From Sphingorhabdus_B arenilitoris (GTDB taxonomy: Bacteria; Pseudomonadota; Alphaproteobacteria; Sphingomonadales; Sphingomonadaceae): 64,000 bases of DNA. Location: positions 744,001 through 808,000 of the forward strand of contig NZ_JBHSDH010000013.1 of the NCBI RefSeq assembly GCF_042651485.1. Reading direction: 5' to 3'. Position numbers and translations under genes: made by a program. Shown in pieces: positions 41,686 through 51,417 of this stretch; positions within the stretch are counted from its first letter, which is position 1, and each line of letters opens with the position of its first letter. The notes beneath the pieces are model-generated. The model ran no database searches, was not told where the DNA came from, and saw only the letters and a program-made list of their open reading frames with translations.

Positions 41686-43049
41686 GTAGTTTGTCCGGTT
41701 TCTGTTTTGCCCGCCGTGCCTGCTGCTTCGTCCACAAGCCCGGTCCGGATCATATACCAAAAGAGCAAAATGCCTGGCACCGCCGCCACTGTTGTAAGCA
41801 GGTAAAAATTCACATAGCCCATACCCTCAATCAAACTACCAGCCGTTGTTCCGGTCAAAAAGCGGCCGACAATGCTCGCCGCTGCGGAGATCAGAGCATA
41901 TTGCGAGGCCGTGAAACGCAAATCACACAGCGCAGAAAAATAGGCGACCAATGCCACTCCGCCGATGCCACTTGCAATATTCTCAAATCCAATAGCACCC
42001 GCCATCGCCCAATTATTATGTCCGGACGCGGCCAACCCTGCGAACGACAAATTACTGACTGCCATCAATATCAAACTGATCAGAACAGACCGCTTCATTC
42101 CCAATTTAGTATAAAGATAGCCGCCGATGAAAATGCCGATCAAATAGGCCCAAAAGCCCAAGCCCACGTCGTAAAATGCTACTTCATCATTGGTGAATTT
42201 CAGATCCTCGAATAACAATCGGAATGTCAGATTGGCCAACGTGTCGCCAATTTTATGAAGCAGTATGAATAGCAACGCTATCAAAGCACCATTACGCTGA
42301 AAAAATTCGGTAAATGGCCCGTAAACCGAACGGGCCATTTCCAATATGCCTTTTTTCTTGGCAGGTTCCCGGTGACGTTCAGGCTCCCCAAGGAGCAATG
42401 CCGTAATCATTGCTGGCAATGCGAATGCGGCGCATGCAATGTAAGCAATTGACCATCCATATCGGGCTGCAAGCACTAGCGCTAAGGCCCCGGCCCCGGC
42501 CGAGCCTATCCGCCAGCCATATTGACTCATCCCCGATCCAACCCCCAACTGATCAGGTTTCAACACTTCAATCCGATAACCGTCGATCACAATGTCAAAA
42601 GTCGAACCCGCTATACCTACCAATATTGCCGAGAGCGCCACATACCCCACGTCTACACTAGGATCGGCAAGCGCCAGATTGGCAACAGCGGCAATAACAA
42701 AAACACCGCTAAACAGCATCCAAGATACTCTTTGTCCCAGACGACCGATTATGGGCAATTTTACGCCATCGACAATCCAAGCCCACAGCCATTTGAAATT
42801 ATAAGCCAAAAATATAAGGGAAAAAGCAGTTACCGTTTTTTTATCGATGCCATCCTGTGCCAATCGTGTGGTCAATGTGGCCCCGATCATTGCGTAGGGG
42901 AAGCCAGAAGATATTCCCACCATCAAAGCCGCCAATGGCTCTTTCTCCAGATAGGGTTGTATCCCTGACGGCAGTTTCTCTCTAGGAACAAATTTATAAA
43001 TCAGAGCAAATAGTATCGCGATACCAATCCAGATATAGCTTTGGCTCAT
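41682..43049 (-). CDS. AmpG-like MFS permease
   Basis: A 455-residue transporter with about 12-14 hydrophobic segments. The N-terminal block GISSGFPYAMIGATLTTRLAQDGI and the YNFKWLWAWIVDGVKLP loop are typical of the AmpG/SLC33 branch, which imports muropeptides (anhydro-GlcNAc-peptides) or carries acetyl-CoA-like substrates. Other family pieces are DIVIDGYRIE and the FENIASGIGGVALVAY helix. ATG 43049 was preferred for its GGAAGGA site; the frame extends 75 bp upstream. Muropeptide recycling is likely but not certain. Confidence 0.82.
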   Translation of the reverse strand: MSQSYIWIGIAILFALIYKFVPREKLPSGIQPYLEKEPLAALMVGISSGFPYAMIGATLTTRLAQDGIDKKTVTAFSLIFLAYNFKWLWAWIVDGVKLPIIGRLGQRVSWMLFSGVFVIAAVANLALADPSVDVGYVALSAILVGIAGSTFDIVIDGYRIEVLKPDQLGVGSGMSQYGWRIGSAGAGALALVLAARYGWSIAYIACAAFALPAMITALLLGEPERHREPAKKKGILEMARSVYGPFTEFFQRNGALIALLFILLHKIGDTLANLTFRLLFEDLKFTNDEVAFYDVGLGFWAYLIGIFIGGYLYTKLGMKRSVLISLILMAVSNLSFAGLAASGHNNWAMAGAIGFENIASGIGGVALVAYFSALCDLRFTASQYALISAAASIVGRFLTGTTAGSLIEGMGYVNFYLLTTVAAVPGILLFWYMIRTGLVDEAAGTAGKTETGQTT

Positions 43050-43147
43050 TAATGTGTTCCTTCCCGTATTATTGATGGCTGGCAGAATTAGCGACCTTTT
43101 CCTGAATAGCCAGTGACTTTTCACAGCTTTTGCGCCATGGGCGGGTT

Positions 43148-44029
43148 ATGGCCAAGACACCTTCCCGCCCGCCCCGTGATCGCACCCCAAAAAGCGGCGC
43201 AAAACCGCCGCGTATCCGCTGGGATAACAAACCGCGTCGCAGCGGGAAAGGCCCTGCCAAAACCGACAATCCCCTTCCCCGTCAGGATGGTGAGGAACGG
43301 ATTGCGAAATTGCTGGCGCGCGCCGGTATCGCATCGCGCCGTGAAGTCGAACGGATGATTGCCGATGGCCGCGTGACGCTGAACGGAGAAAAAGTGACGA
43401 CGCCTGCGACGCTTCTAAAAAACCTGAACGGCGTGGCGGTGGATGAAAAGCCCGTGGGTCCGCCCGCCCCCACCGCGTTATATTTGTTTCACAAACCCGA
43501 AGGCTGCTTAACCGCAGAGCGTGATTTTTCCGGGCGCAAAACGATTTACGATTTGCTGCCGCCTGAATTGCCGCGTTTGATGCCGATTGGCCGGCTCGAT
43601 CTCAATACCGAGGGCCTGTTGTTGATGACCAATGATGGAGAATTTAAGCGGCAGATGGAGCTGCCCTCCACCGGCATTGAACGCACCTACCGCGCCCGAT
43701 GTTTCGGCATGATTAGCCAGGATCAGCTGGAAGAATTGATTCAAGGCGTCGAAGTGGACGGCGTGCAATATGGCAAGATTGACGCCAATATGGAGCGGCG
43801 CACCGGCGCGAATGTGTGGATTGAAATGACCTTGACCGAAGGTAAAAACCGCGAAGTGCGCCGCGTGCTCGAACATCTGGGATTGGAAGTGAACCGGTTA
43901 ATCCGAACGCGCTATGGTCCCTTTGTGCTCGGCAATATGCCGACCGGTGAGGTCGCGGAAATCCGGCGTGTTGACCTGATTGAATTTCGCAATAGCTTGA
44001 AGAAACAAAATAAACAAATTGAGATCTAG
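43148..44029 (+). CDS. pseudouridine synthase, RsuA/RluB/E/F family
   Basis: A 293-residue rRNA pseudouridine synthase. A basic, Pro-rich N-terminal extension (1-55) precedes an S4 RNA-binding domain (ERIAKLLARAGIASRREVERMIADGRV), then the catalytic domain with GRLDLNTEGLLLMTNDG, whose Asp is the nucleophile, and the NREVRRVLEHLGLEVNRLIRTRYGPF block. Similarity favours RluB (23S rRNA U2605) but RsuA-type specificity cannot be excluded. ATG 43148 was chosen; an earlier one lies 18 bp upstream. Confidence 0.92.
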   Translation: MAKTPSRPPRDRTPKSGAKPPRIRWDNKPRRSGKGPAKTDNPLPRQDGEERIAKLLARAGIASRREVERMIADGRVTLNGEKVTTPATLLKNLNGVAVDEKPVGPPAPTALYLFHKPEGCLTAERDFSGRKTIYDLLPPELPRLMPIGRLDLNTEGLLLMTNDGEFKRQMELPSTGIERTYRARCFGMISQDQLEELIQGVEVDGVQYGKIDANMERRTGANVWIEMTLTEGKNREVRRVLEHLGLEVNRLIRTRYGPFVLGNMPTGEVAEIRRVDLIEFRNSLKKQNKQIEI

Positions 44030-44118
44030 GCTGGTTAGGGTCGGGACCCTAGTCAGAATATCTGCGTGATTTTCAAACTTAATTAACTGCACAGCGTTAT
44101 GGCCGTCGGTCTAATCAG

Positions 44119-46077
44119 ATGGCTATCGGACAATATCTTGAACGCGCCCGTGACGCGCTCGGGCTGCAACGCGCAAGCGATGAATTGGTGCGCGAACAAT
44201 TTCGCTGGTTATCGCGGCAAATTCCGGTTTTATACGCCATCATGTTCGTAAACAGCCTGTTCATGGCCTTCGCCGTACTCGAAGGCGCAGGTCCGGTCAT
44301 GGCATTTGCTTTTCCGGCCTTTACTGCGCCGATCATGCTCGGCCGTTTGCTGTTATGGCGTCACAGAGCGGCGAGCTTGGAAGGCAGAAGTGTCGCGCAA
44401 ATGCGAAAGGCACTGCGCGGTATCATATTTGCAGCGGCCGGTGTGGCGATATTGCTGGGCAGCTGGGCCGTGATGATTATGTGGTCGGTACCGGCGCAAT
44501 ATTATGCTTTCATCCCGCTATTCACCATATTGAGCACGATCACCTGTGCTTATTGCCTCATGGCGCTGCCTGCGGCGACGTATGCCGTCATCTTGACAGG
44601 ATCATTTTATATCACGCTGGCCATGAGCTTGACCGGCGATGTGATGATGATGGGTATGGCCGCAAATATGCTGCTGGTTGCGCTGCTCGTCATTTATATG
44701 GTTGCCAACCAATTTGCGCAGATGAGCCGCATCGTCGCCTCGCGCAGCCTGATGCTGGAACAACGCGCTTATGCCAACCGGCTCGCGCATCATGACCAGC
44801 TTACCAATATGCCGAACCGCCGGGCCTTCATGGATGCTTTGAACCGCATCCGCACGCAGCGCCCTGAAAAACCCGTCGCTGTGGCGATGATTGACATGAA
44901 CGGGTTCAAACCGATCAACGATACTTACGGCCATGCGGCAGGCGACAGGTTGCTGATCAATGCCGGGCAATGCCTGACTGCGGTGGTGGGTAAGGATGGG
45001 ATTGTCGCGCGGCTGGGCGGGGATGAATTTGCGGTGCTCTTCCCCCGTCCGCAAGGACCCGAATGGGTCAAAGCAAAGGTGCAGCATATGCTGCGCGAAC
45101 TGGGCAAGCCGATCAATTTGGGCGAGCATGAAATCCGGCTGGGCGCGGCATTTGGCATCGCGATGAAAACGGAAATGCCCGATGATCCCATGGAAATGAT
45201 GGTCCATGCTGACATCGCCCTATATGAAGCAAAGAATAGCAAGTCGAGCGCGATGAGCGTGTTTGAAGGCAATATGGAAGAGCGCGTACGGCGGCGGACA
45301 ATGATTGAACAGGCGCTGTCCGATGATATGCAAATGGCGGGGATTACCCTGAATTTTCAGCCGATTTTTGCGCTCAAGACTGGCGATCATGTTGGTTTTG
45401 AAGCGCTGGCCCGGTGGGAGCATCCGGTGCTTGGCACAATCGCTGCGTCGGATTTTGTGACTGCTGCAGAACGCAGCGGCCTTGCCACCAAATTGACCGT
45501 GCATCTGTTCCGAGAGGCCCTGAAAACCGCGCGGCAATGGCCGGGTAACAGCCGCCTGTCCTTCAACCTATCAGGCAGCGGGCTTGGCACATCGAACCTT
45601 GATACGATTTTACCCGCCATGTTGTCCGAGATGCAATTTGATCCGTCGCGGCTATGTGTCGAGGTGACAGAGACAGCGCTGCTCAGCAATCCCGAAGTCG
45701 CGCAGCGTGTATTGGGCAAATTGCAAGCAATTGGCGTGCGAATTGCGCTCGATGATTTTGGCGCAGGCTATGCCTCGATCGGCTATCTGCAACAGATGCG
45801 GTTTGACGACATAAAGCTGGATGGCAGTTTGATTAGCCAGATTGTCTATGATGCCCGTGCCCGTGACCTGCTGATCGGTGTGCTGCATCTGTGCAAGGCG
45901 GTGAATGCCGATGTCACCGCTGAGATGGTTGAAAATGTCGAGCAATTAACGCTGCTAAAAGCCTTGCCGATCGAAAATGTGCAAGGGTATTTGCTGGGCC
46001 GTCCGGTGCCCGATTTTGATACGATGGAACCGGACCCGTCCAACGCGGCGGTGCGCAAACATCTGTTCATGCGTTAA
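44119..46077 (+). CDS. membrane GGDEF-EAL protein
   Basis: A 652-residue protein with five or six hydrophobic segments in residues about 35-205, probably a small sensory membrane domain. A GGDEF domain follows (about 215-385) with intact RLGGDEFAVL and no obvious RxxD inhibitory site five residues before it. The EAL domain (about 400-640) keeps FEALARWEHP, EVTETAL, DDFGAGYASIGYL, IKLDGSLI and TAEMVE. Both cyclase and phosphodiesterase chemistry are possible. It is the second c-di-GMP gene of the window; rsmD follows 58 bp downstream. Confidence 0.92.
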   Translation: MAIGQYLERARDALGLQRASDELVREQFRWLSRQIPVLYAIMFVNSLFMAFAVLEGAGPVMAFAFPAFTAPIMLGRLLLWRHRAASLEGRSVAQMRKALRGIIFAAAGVAILLGSWAVMIMWSVPAQYYAFIPLFTILSTITCAYCLMALPAATYAVILTGSFYITLAMSLTGDVMMMGMAANMLLVALLVIYMVANQFAQMSRIVASRSLMLEQRAYANRLAHHDQLTNMPNRRAFMDALNRIRTQRPEKPVAVAMIDMNGFKPINDTYGHAAGDRLLINAGQCLTAVVGKDGIVARLGGDEFAVLFPRPQGPEWVKAKVQHMLRELGKPINLGEHEIRLGAAFGIAMKTEMPDDPMEMMVHADIALYEAKNSKSSAMSVFEGNMEERVRRRTMIEQALSDDMQMAGITLNFQPIFALKTGDHVGFEALARWEHPVLGTIAASDFVTAAERSGLATKLTVHLFREALKTARQWPGNSRLSFNLSGSGLGTSNLDTILPAMLSEMQFDPSRLCVEVTETALLSNPEVAQRVLGKLQAIGVRIALDDFGAGYASIGYLQQMRFDDIKLDGSLISQIVYDARARDLLIGVLHLCKAVNADVTAEMVENVEQLTLLKALPIENVQGYLLGRPVPDFDTMEPDPSNAAVRKHLFMR

Positions 46078-46135
46078 GCCGCAAAGCCGGAAATCCCCGC
46101 TTGGCGGCGGCGCGTTTTTCTTTATAGCGCAGGAT

Positions 46136-46684
46136 ATGCGTATCATTTCTGGCCAATGGCGTTCGCGCCCGATCATCGCGCCCAAAGGCGAAACCACTCG
46201 GCCCACCGCCGACCGCACGCGTGAGACACTGTTTTCGATGCTGGCCAGCCGGTTGGGTTCTTTTGACGAGTTGCAGGTGATCGACCTGTTTGCTGGTTCC
46301 GGCGCATTGGGGCTGGAGGCATTATCGCGCGGCGCGGCGCATTGCACCTTTGTCGAACATGACCGCCCGGCGTTACAGGCGCTGGAAAAAAACATCGATA
46401 AACTGGATGCCAAACGGCTCTGCGATGTCCGCCCCGTTTCGGCCATGGCGCTGGGCAAAGCGGTGCGCGCTTATGACCTGATCCTGATGGACCCGCCCTA
46501 TGGCACCGGCGCAGGCGTCGTCGCGCTCGAAAAAATGGCGCGGCTTGGCTGGGTCAGCCCGTCCAGCTGGATCAGCATCGAAACCGCCCGGACAGAAGAT
46601 GCGCAGGTAAAGGGCTTTGAAACCGAAACCGTCCGCGATGTGGGCAAGGCCAGGCTTACCCTGCTGCGCCCGCTGGAGATTTAA
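46136..46684 (+). CDS. rsmD: 16S rRNA (guanine966-N2)-methyltransferase
   Basis: A 182-residue SAM-dependent methyltransferase. The N-terminus MRIISGQWRSRPI and TRPTADRTRETLFSML are typical of RsmD; the SAM motif is DLFAGSGALGLEAL and the catalytic motif DPPYG. ATG 46136 was chosen because the family starts MRIIxGxxRGR-like; the longer open frame upstream overlaps the GGDEF-EAL gene. uvrD follows. Confidence 0.93.
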   Translation: MRIISGQWRSRPIIAPKGETTRPTADRTRETLFSMLASRLGSFDELQVIDLFAGSGALGLEALSRGAAHCTFVEHDRPALQALEKNIDKLDAKRLCDVRPVSAMALGKAVRAYDLILMDPPYGTGAGVVALEKMARLGWVSPSSWISIETARTEDAQVKGFETETVRDVGKARLTLLRPLEI

Positions 46685-46751
46685 GCGCCGCGCTGCAAAA
46701 GAATATCGTTCCGCTTGCATCGCAGCAGGCCGTTCCCTAATCGTTCTATCT

Positions 46752-49055
46752 ATGGAAGATATAGCCGCCACCGCGATTCCCGATAATGCGCCGCTATGGC
46801 TCACCCGGCTAAACCCGCCGCAACGTGACGCGGTGCTGACCACCGATGGGCCTGTCCTGATGCTGGCAGGAGCGGGGACGGGAAAAACGGCGGCGCTCAC
46901 CGCGCGGCTCGCTTGGATCATGGCCAATCAGCTGGCATGGCCGTCCGAAATTCTCGCCGTCACCTTCACCAATAAAGCCGCGCGGGAGATGAAGGAACGG
47001 ATCGGCGCGATGGTCGGTGATGCGGTCGAAGGGATGCCGTGGATGGGGACATTCCACAGTATTGGTGCCAAAATGCTGCGCCGTCATGCCGAGCTTATGG
47101 GCCTGCAATCCAACTTCACGATCATCGACACCGATGACCAACTCCGCTTGCTAAAACAGCTTATTCAGGCGCAGGATATCGACGATAAACGCTTTCCGGC
47201 CAAGCAGCTGGCAGGCTTGATCGACGGATGGAAGAATAAAGGCCTATCGCCCGCCGACCTGACCCCCGCCGATAATGAAGCTTTTGCCAATGGTAAGGGT
47301 CAGGAATTATACGCGCTATATCAAAACCGTTTGCTCGCGCTCAATGCCTGCGATTTTGGCGATTTGTTGCTGCATAGCTTGAACCTTCTGAAAAACCACC
47401 GCGACATATTGGAACACTATCAACAACGATTCAAATATATCCTCGTTGATGAATATCAGGATACGAATGCCGTCCAATATTTGTGGCTGCGTCTGCTCGC
47501 GCAGAAACGCAAAAACATTGCCTGCGTCGGTGATGACGACCAATCCATCTATAGCTGGCGCGGCGCAGAAGTGGCCAATATCCTGCGCTTTGAAAAAGAT
47601 TTCCCCGGCGCAAAAATCATCAAGCTGGAACAAAATTATCGCAGCACACCGCATATATTGGGCGCAGCGTCGGGTTTGATTGGCGCCAATAGCACCCGGT
47701 TGGGCAAAACGCTTTGGACCGAGCTGGATGAAGGCGAAAAAGTGCAGGTGATCGGCGTGTGGGATGGTCCCGAAGAAGCGCGGCGCGTTGGCGAAGAAAT
47801 TGAGGCCCTGCAAAGCAAATATCGCAGCCCGCTCAGCGATATAGCCATCCTGGTCCGGGCGCAGCATCAAACCCGCGAATTTGAAGACCGCTTCATACAA
47901 ATCGGCCTTAACTATAAGATTATAGGTGGTTTTCGTTTTTACGAACGCGCCGAAATTCGCGATGCTATTGCCTACCTGCGCATTATAAACCAGCCTGCCG
48001 ATGACTTAGCCTTTGAACGGATCGTCAATACGCCCAAACGCGGCATAGGCGATAAAGCGGTGGAGAAAATCCACATTTTCGCCCGCGCCGCAGGGATGCC
48101 CTTATCCGCTGCCGCAGCCGCCATGACCGGCACCGATGAAATGACCGGAAAAGCGCGCAAGTCGCTGTCCGACCTGATGATCCAAATCGCGAGCTGGCGC
48201 GAAATGGCCGGGCGGATGCCGCCTTCGCAATTGATCGGTCAAGTGCTGGACGAAAGCGGCTATACCGATGTGCTGCAGGCCGAACGCAGTGTGGAGGCAT
48301 CGGGACGGCTCGAAAATCTAAGCGAACTTGCCCGCGCGATGGAAGATTATGAAACGCTCGGCGAATTTCTGGAGCATGTCAGCTTGGTCATGGACAATGA
48401 TGCACAGCAAGGCGGCGATCAAGTCACGATCATGACTATCCACGCGGCCAAAGGGCTGGAATATAAAAATGTCTTTTGTGTGGGATGGGAAGAAGGCCTG
48501 TTTCCCTCGCAGCGATCTCTCGACGAAGGGGGCCTGGCCAGTTTGGAGGAGGAACGCCGCCTCGCCTATGTCGCGATCACCCGGGCACGCGAACGCTGCA
48601 CCATTTTGCACGCGGCCAACCGCCGCATTTACGGCCAATGGACGAGCAGCATCCCCAGCCGCTTCATAGCGGAGCTGCCCGCCGACCATATAGAGGCGCA
48701 GGAAAGCATGAGCGGCGGGGCATCGTTATGGCGGGCCAATTGGACGGAAAAAGGCGATCCGTTTGCGCATCTTGCCGCCGCCAATGCGACCCGCGCCGGT
48801 CAACGCGGTCCCGGCTGGCAACGCGCGGCGGCATCGGGCGGCTTCAATCCTGTGCCGCAACGCATTGCAGAAAACACCCGCAGCGCCGCCAGCTTCGCCG
48901 CCAAACCCCGCGCCGACCTCGCCGTCGGTATGCGCGTATTCCACGAAAAATTCGGCTATGGCGAAATAATCGACATTGAAGGCAACAAACTGGATATAGA
49001 ATTTGAAACCGCAGGCAGCAAACGGGTGATGGACAGTTTTGTGAAGACCGGGTGA
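46752..49055 (+). CDS. uvrD: ATP-dependent DNA helicase UvrD/PcrA
   Basis: A superfamily 1 3'-5' helicase for nucleotide-excision and mismatch repair. The 767 residues show motif I AGAGTGKT (39-46), motif II VDEYQDTN, QNYRSTP, motif V TIHAAKGLEY and motif VI ERRLAYVAITRARE. The C-terminal tail has the FGYGEIIDIEGNKLDIEF beta element that can contact RNA polymerase in PcrA/UvrD. The ATG follows the rsmD stop by 67 bp. The region 3' of it (49056-49163) holds a small dyad, AATAAC-CGC-GTTATT, and then the transposon. Confidence 0.95.
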   Translation: MEDIAATAIPDNAPLWLTRLNPPQRDAVLTTDGPVLMLAGAGTGKTAALTARLAWIMANQLAWPSEILAVTFTNKAAREMKERIGAMVGDAVEGMPWMGTFHSIGAKMLRRHAELMGLQSNFTIIDTDDQLRLLKQLIQAQDIDDKRFPAKQLAGLIDGWKNKGLSPADLTPADNEAFANGKGQELYALYQNRLLALNACDFGDLLLHSLNLLKNHRDILEHYQQRFKYILVDEYQDTNAVQYLWLRLLAQKRKNIACVGDDDQSIYSWRGAEVANILRFEKDFPGAKIIKLEQNYRSTPHILGAASGLIGANSTRLGKTLWTELDEGEKVQVIGVWDGPEEARRVGEEIEALQSKYRSPLSDIAILVRAQHQTREFEDRFIQIGLNYKIIGGFRFYERAEIRDAIAYLRIINQPADDLAFERIVNTPKRGIGDKAVEKIHIFARAAGMPLSAAAAAMTGTDEMTGKARKSLSDLMIQIASWREMAGRMPPSQLIGQVLDESGYTDVLQAERSVEASGRLENLSELARAMEDYETLGEFLEHVSLVMDNDAQQGGDQVTIMTIHAAKGLEYKNVFCVGWEEGLFPSQRSLDEGGLASLEEERRLAYVAITRARERCTILHAANRRIYGQWTSSIPSRFIAELPADHIEAQESMSGGASLWRANWTEKGDPFAHLAAANATRAGQRGPGWQRAAASGGFNPVPQRIAENTRSAASFAAKPRADLAVGMRVFHEKFGYGEIIDIEGNKLDIEFETAGSKRVMDSFVKTG

Positions 49056-49155
49056 GCGGGCGGCTTGCTTAAATTGCGCTTGGACCTTGTCCTAGGCCGT
49101 AAACTTGGAACACCCTGTCTGAATAACCGCGTTATTATAACTTTCCTACATAATG

Positions 49156-49185
49156 GTATTTCGGGTAGTGTCTCAGTTTGAAATT
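49156..49185. repeat. left target duplication and left inverted repeat of the IS1-type element
   Basis: Target duplication GTATTTCG (49156-49163) followed by the 22-bp terminal inverted repeat beginning GGTAGTGTCTCAGTTT (49164-49185). The transposase stop codon lies inside this repeat (49173-49175). Confidence 0.95.
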
Positions 49186-50054
49186 CGCTTTTTGTAAGGG
49201 CCGCGCTTTTTAGGTGCAGGAGCCATCTCGTCAATCTTAGCGATAATATCATCCAGTGACCATAGCGTATCAGTGATGCCAGCGGCCATCGCAGGTGACA
49301 TTTTAAGCGACTTATGAATGCGGGTGAAATTATAGAATACAAAATAGAGCGCCAACGCGTGAATGTGATTTTCCAACTTCTTTGAAAATCCATTGGTTAA
49401 GCGAGTGAAGCGGCGCATGGACATACGCATTGTGAGGTTTTGACGTTCAACATAGCTAGTCGATACGTGCTTAATGTCTGGATTGCCTTCGCGGTGTATT
49501 TTCTTGATGCCCGTGCAATCGGCAGGTGAGTAACGGCCCTTCATGCTTTCAGGTGCAGCGCCATACATCTTAACCAGTTGCGCGTAGTCCACATCTGCAC
49601 CGAAAGCACCCTCAACAGCTTCGAGATAGGCTTTGTGGCCATCTGTGGTTAACTGGACGCGGTTGGCAAGACGTGCGCGCAGATCGTCCATAAATTCCAT
49701 TGCATATTCGGCATCGCGCCCGCCAACCAAGTAGGACACGATCAGCTTGCTATCAGCATCAATCGCCGTCCATGTCCAAACATCGCCAGCGCCTTCGGGT
49801 GCATCCTTTGCGGTTTTGACGTTTTTCTTTTTGGCATAGCAGAACGACCATATTTCATCGCACTCGATACGGGTTGATTGGACGCTTTGCACGTTATCAT
49901 TGTGGATAGCGATGCAAGCTTCACCTGCTTGAACCAAAAGCTTTGAAACCGTGTTGATTGATACATCTGCAACGCGGCTAATCGAACGCATTGATGAGCC
50001 TTCGCAGAGCATTGCGAGAATTTGACGGCGTTTTTCGATGGGCAATTTGTTCAT
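49173..50054 (-). CDS. IS1 family transposase (single-frame DDE)
   Basis: A 293-residue transposase. An N-terminal helix-turn-helix (KRRQILAMLCEGSSMRSISR, then ADVSINTVSKLLVQAG) is fused to the DDE domain: first Asp in ECDEIWSF, second in LTTDGHKAY, and Glu in VERQNLTMRMSMRRFTRLTN. Both parts are in one frame, unlike the InsA/InsB frameshift of classical IS1. ATG 50054 was preferred because family members start MNKLP; an earlier start at 50102 is possible. The stop codon is within the left terminal repeat. All catalytic residues are intact, so it is probably active. Confidence 0.92.
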   Translation of the reverse strand: MNKLPIEKRRQILAMLCEGSSMRSISRVADVSINTVSKLLVQAGEACIAIHNDNVQSVQSTRIECDEIWSFCYAKKKNVKTAKDAPEGAGDVWTWTAIDADSKLIVSYLVGGRDAEYAMEFMDDLRARLANRVQLTTDGHKAYLEAVEGAFGADVDYAQLVKMYGAAPESMKGRYSPADCTGIKKIHREGNPDIKHVSTSYVERQNLTMRMSMRRFTRLTNGFSKKLENHIHALALYFVFYNFTRIHKSLKMSPAMAAGITDTLWSLDDIIAKIDEMAPAPKKRGPYKKRISN

Positions 50055-50176
50055 ACGATTTTGATATGAACTTTTATGCTTAGGGTCAAGTGAAATCAAC
50101 ATTATATATCCATGCTTGCATTATTTTGATGGCAAGCATATGCTTGGTCAATTGGTTTAGCAAGCATGGAGTATTT

Positions 50177-51190
50177 ATGACAGACGATTATCGTTCAAAG
50201 GGCGGGGTAAGGCGCGCAGCGGGACTATCACCGGAGCGCCGTTCTGAAATTGCGAAGAAAGCCGCAGAATCACGGTGGTCAGCAGACTTGCCAGAGGCCG
50301 ATTTTGAGGGCGAATTTTTGATCGGGGACAAGGTCGTTGCTTGCGCTGTTCTTCGTGACGAGCGCCGAATCATAACTCAGGCTACATTCTTAAGAGCGCT
50401 TGGCAGATCGCGCTCACCTAAAGCTGGAACTGGCGTTCTTTCAACTGTCGACGAACTACCCTTCTTTTTGCAAGCCAAGGCTCTTAAACCGTTTATTGAC
50501 AATGAGTTAGAAGAGTCGACCAAACCTATCTTTTTCCGCACTCGGTCTGGCAAAAAAGGCGCGGGATATAATGCTCGGCTGATACTGAAAGTTGCAGATG
50601 TCTATATTGCCTTTGGCGATAGTTTTCTATCTCAGGAAAAAGGCATTCCGAAGCGCTACGAAAAAATGATTTTTGCCGCCAAGGCGATCAAATCGGCATT
50701 GGCGGAAATTGGTATCGTAGCACTTGTTGATGAGGCGACGGGCTATCAGGACGTGCGAAACCGCCTTGCGCTGCAAGAAATGTTTGAGGCTGTTTTGCGC
50801 AAAGAACTTGCGGCATGGGCCAAAAGATTTCCAGATGAATTTTACAAGCAAATTTATAGGCTACGAGGATGGGAATGGCGCGGGCGGCAAATCAATCCAC
50901 CGCAAATTGTCGCTCATTACACCAATGATTTTATCTATGATCGCATAGCGCCTGGATTGCGTAAAGAACTGGAAAATAGAATGCCAAAAACTAATTCAGG
51001 CAAGAAAAAAGGGCGACTACATCAGTTGTTTACCGATGATATAGGGCATCCACTTTTAGCTCAGCATGTTCATATGGTTACAATGTTCATGAAAGCAGCG
51101 GGTTCTTGGGACGAGTTTAAAATCAACCTAGACAAGGTTTCCCCTAAGCAAGGCGACAATTATGAATTGTCTCTCGAAGGTGCATCTTGA
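50177..51190 (+). CDS. P63C domain-containing protein (transposon cargo)
   Basis: A 337-residue protein. The C-terminal half resembles the P63C domain known from phages and plasmids: IVALVDEATGYQDVRNRLALQ, RFPDEFYKQIYRLRGWEW, TNDFIYDRIAPGLRKELE and RLHQLFTDDIGHPLLAQHV. Residues about 10-35 hold the tag LSPERRSEIAKKAAESRW, repeated in the small protein at 51160. Function unknown; regulator or maintenance protein is a guess. ATG 50177 has GGAG five bases upstream; the open frame extends further but looks noncoding. It is divergent from the transposase and overlaps the convergent small gene by 31 bp. Confidence 0.82.
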   Translation: MTDDYRSKGGVRRAAGLSPERRSEIAKKAAESRWSADLPEADFEGEFLIGDKVVACAVLRDERRIITQATFLRALGRSRSPKAGTGVLSTVDELPFFLQAKALKPFIDNELEESTKPIFFRTRSGKKGAGYNARLILKVADVYIAFGDSFLSQEKGIPKRYEKMIFAAKAIKSALAEIGIVALVDEATGYQDVRNRLALQEMFEAVLRKELAAWAKRFPDEFYKQIYRLRGWEWRGRQINPPQIVAHYTNDFIYDRIAPGLRKELENRMPKTNSGKKKGRLHQLFTDDIGHPLLAQHVHMVTMFMKAAGSWDEFKINLDKVSPKQGDNYELSLEGAS

Positions 51191-51417
51191 GCGTGTCCCC
51201 ATCGCTTTTCCGCTGCCTTCTTAGCAATCTCTGACCGCCGCTCCGGCGTCATATTGGAGGCACGTTTCTTGCCGCCCAAGCTGCCAAGCTTCGCAGCGGC
51301 GCTGGACGCCTTCTTATCTTCCGTTTCCTCTTCTTCGCCAGTTGCGATCTTGGCGATCATAACCGCCGCGCCGATCACATCGGCTGGTCGCTTCTGGCCT
51401 TTTGGTCCTTTAGGCAT
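51160..51417 (-). CDS. small basic protein with KGG-like repeat tag (transposon cargo)
   Basis: An 85-residue protein beginning MPKGPKGQKRPADVIGAAVMIAKI, followed by an acidic linker, then LGSLGGKKRASNMTPERRSEIAKKAAEKRWG. The last part resembles KGG-type repeats and small histone-like proteins seen on mobile DNA, and matches the tag in the P63C protein. Similar proteins are often annotated as RNA- or DNA-binding, unproven. Its ATG overlaps the stop of the 62-residue gene by eight bases, so the two are translationally coupled. Its 3' end overlaps the P63C gene. Confidence 0.75.
   Translation of the reverse strand: MPKGPKGQKRPADVIGAAVMIAKIATGEEEETEDKKASSAAAKLGSLGGKKRASNMTPERRSEIAKKAAEKRWGHAQDAPSRDNS

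Noticed and set aside
49122..49136. AATAAC-CGC-GTTATT dyad after uvrD as a terminator
   Set aside because: AT-rich short stem without a T-run; not enough for a terminator call.
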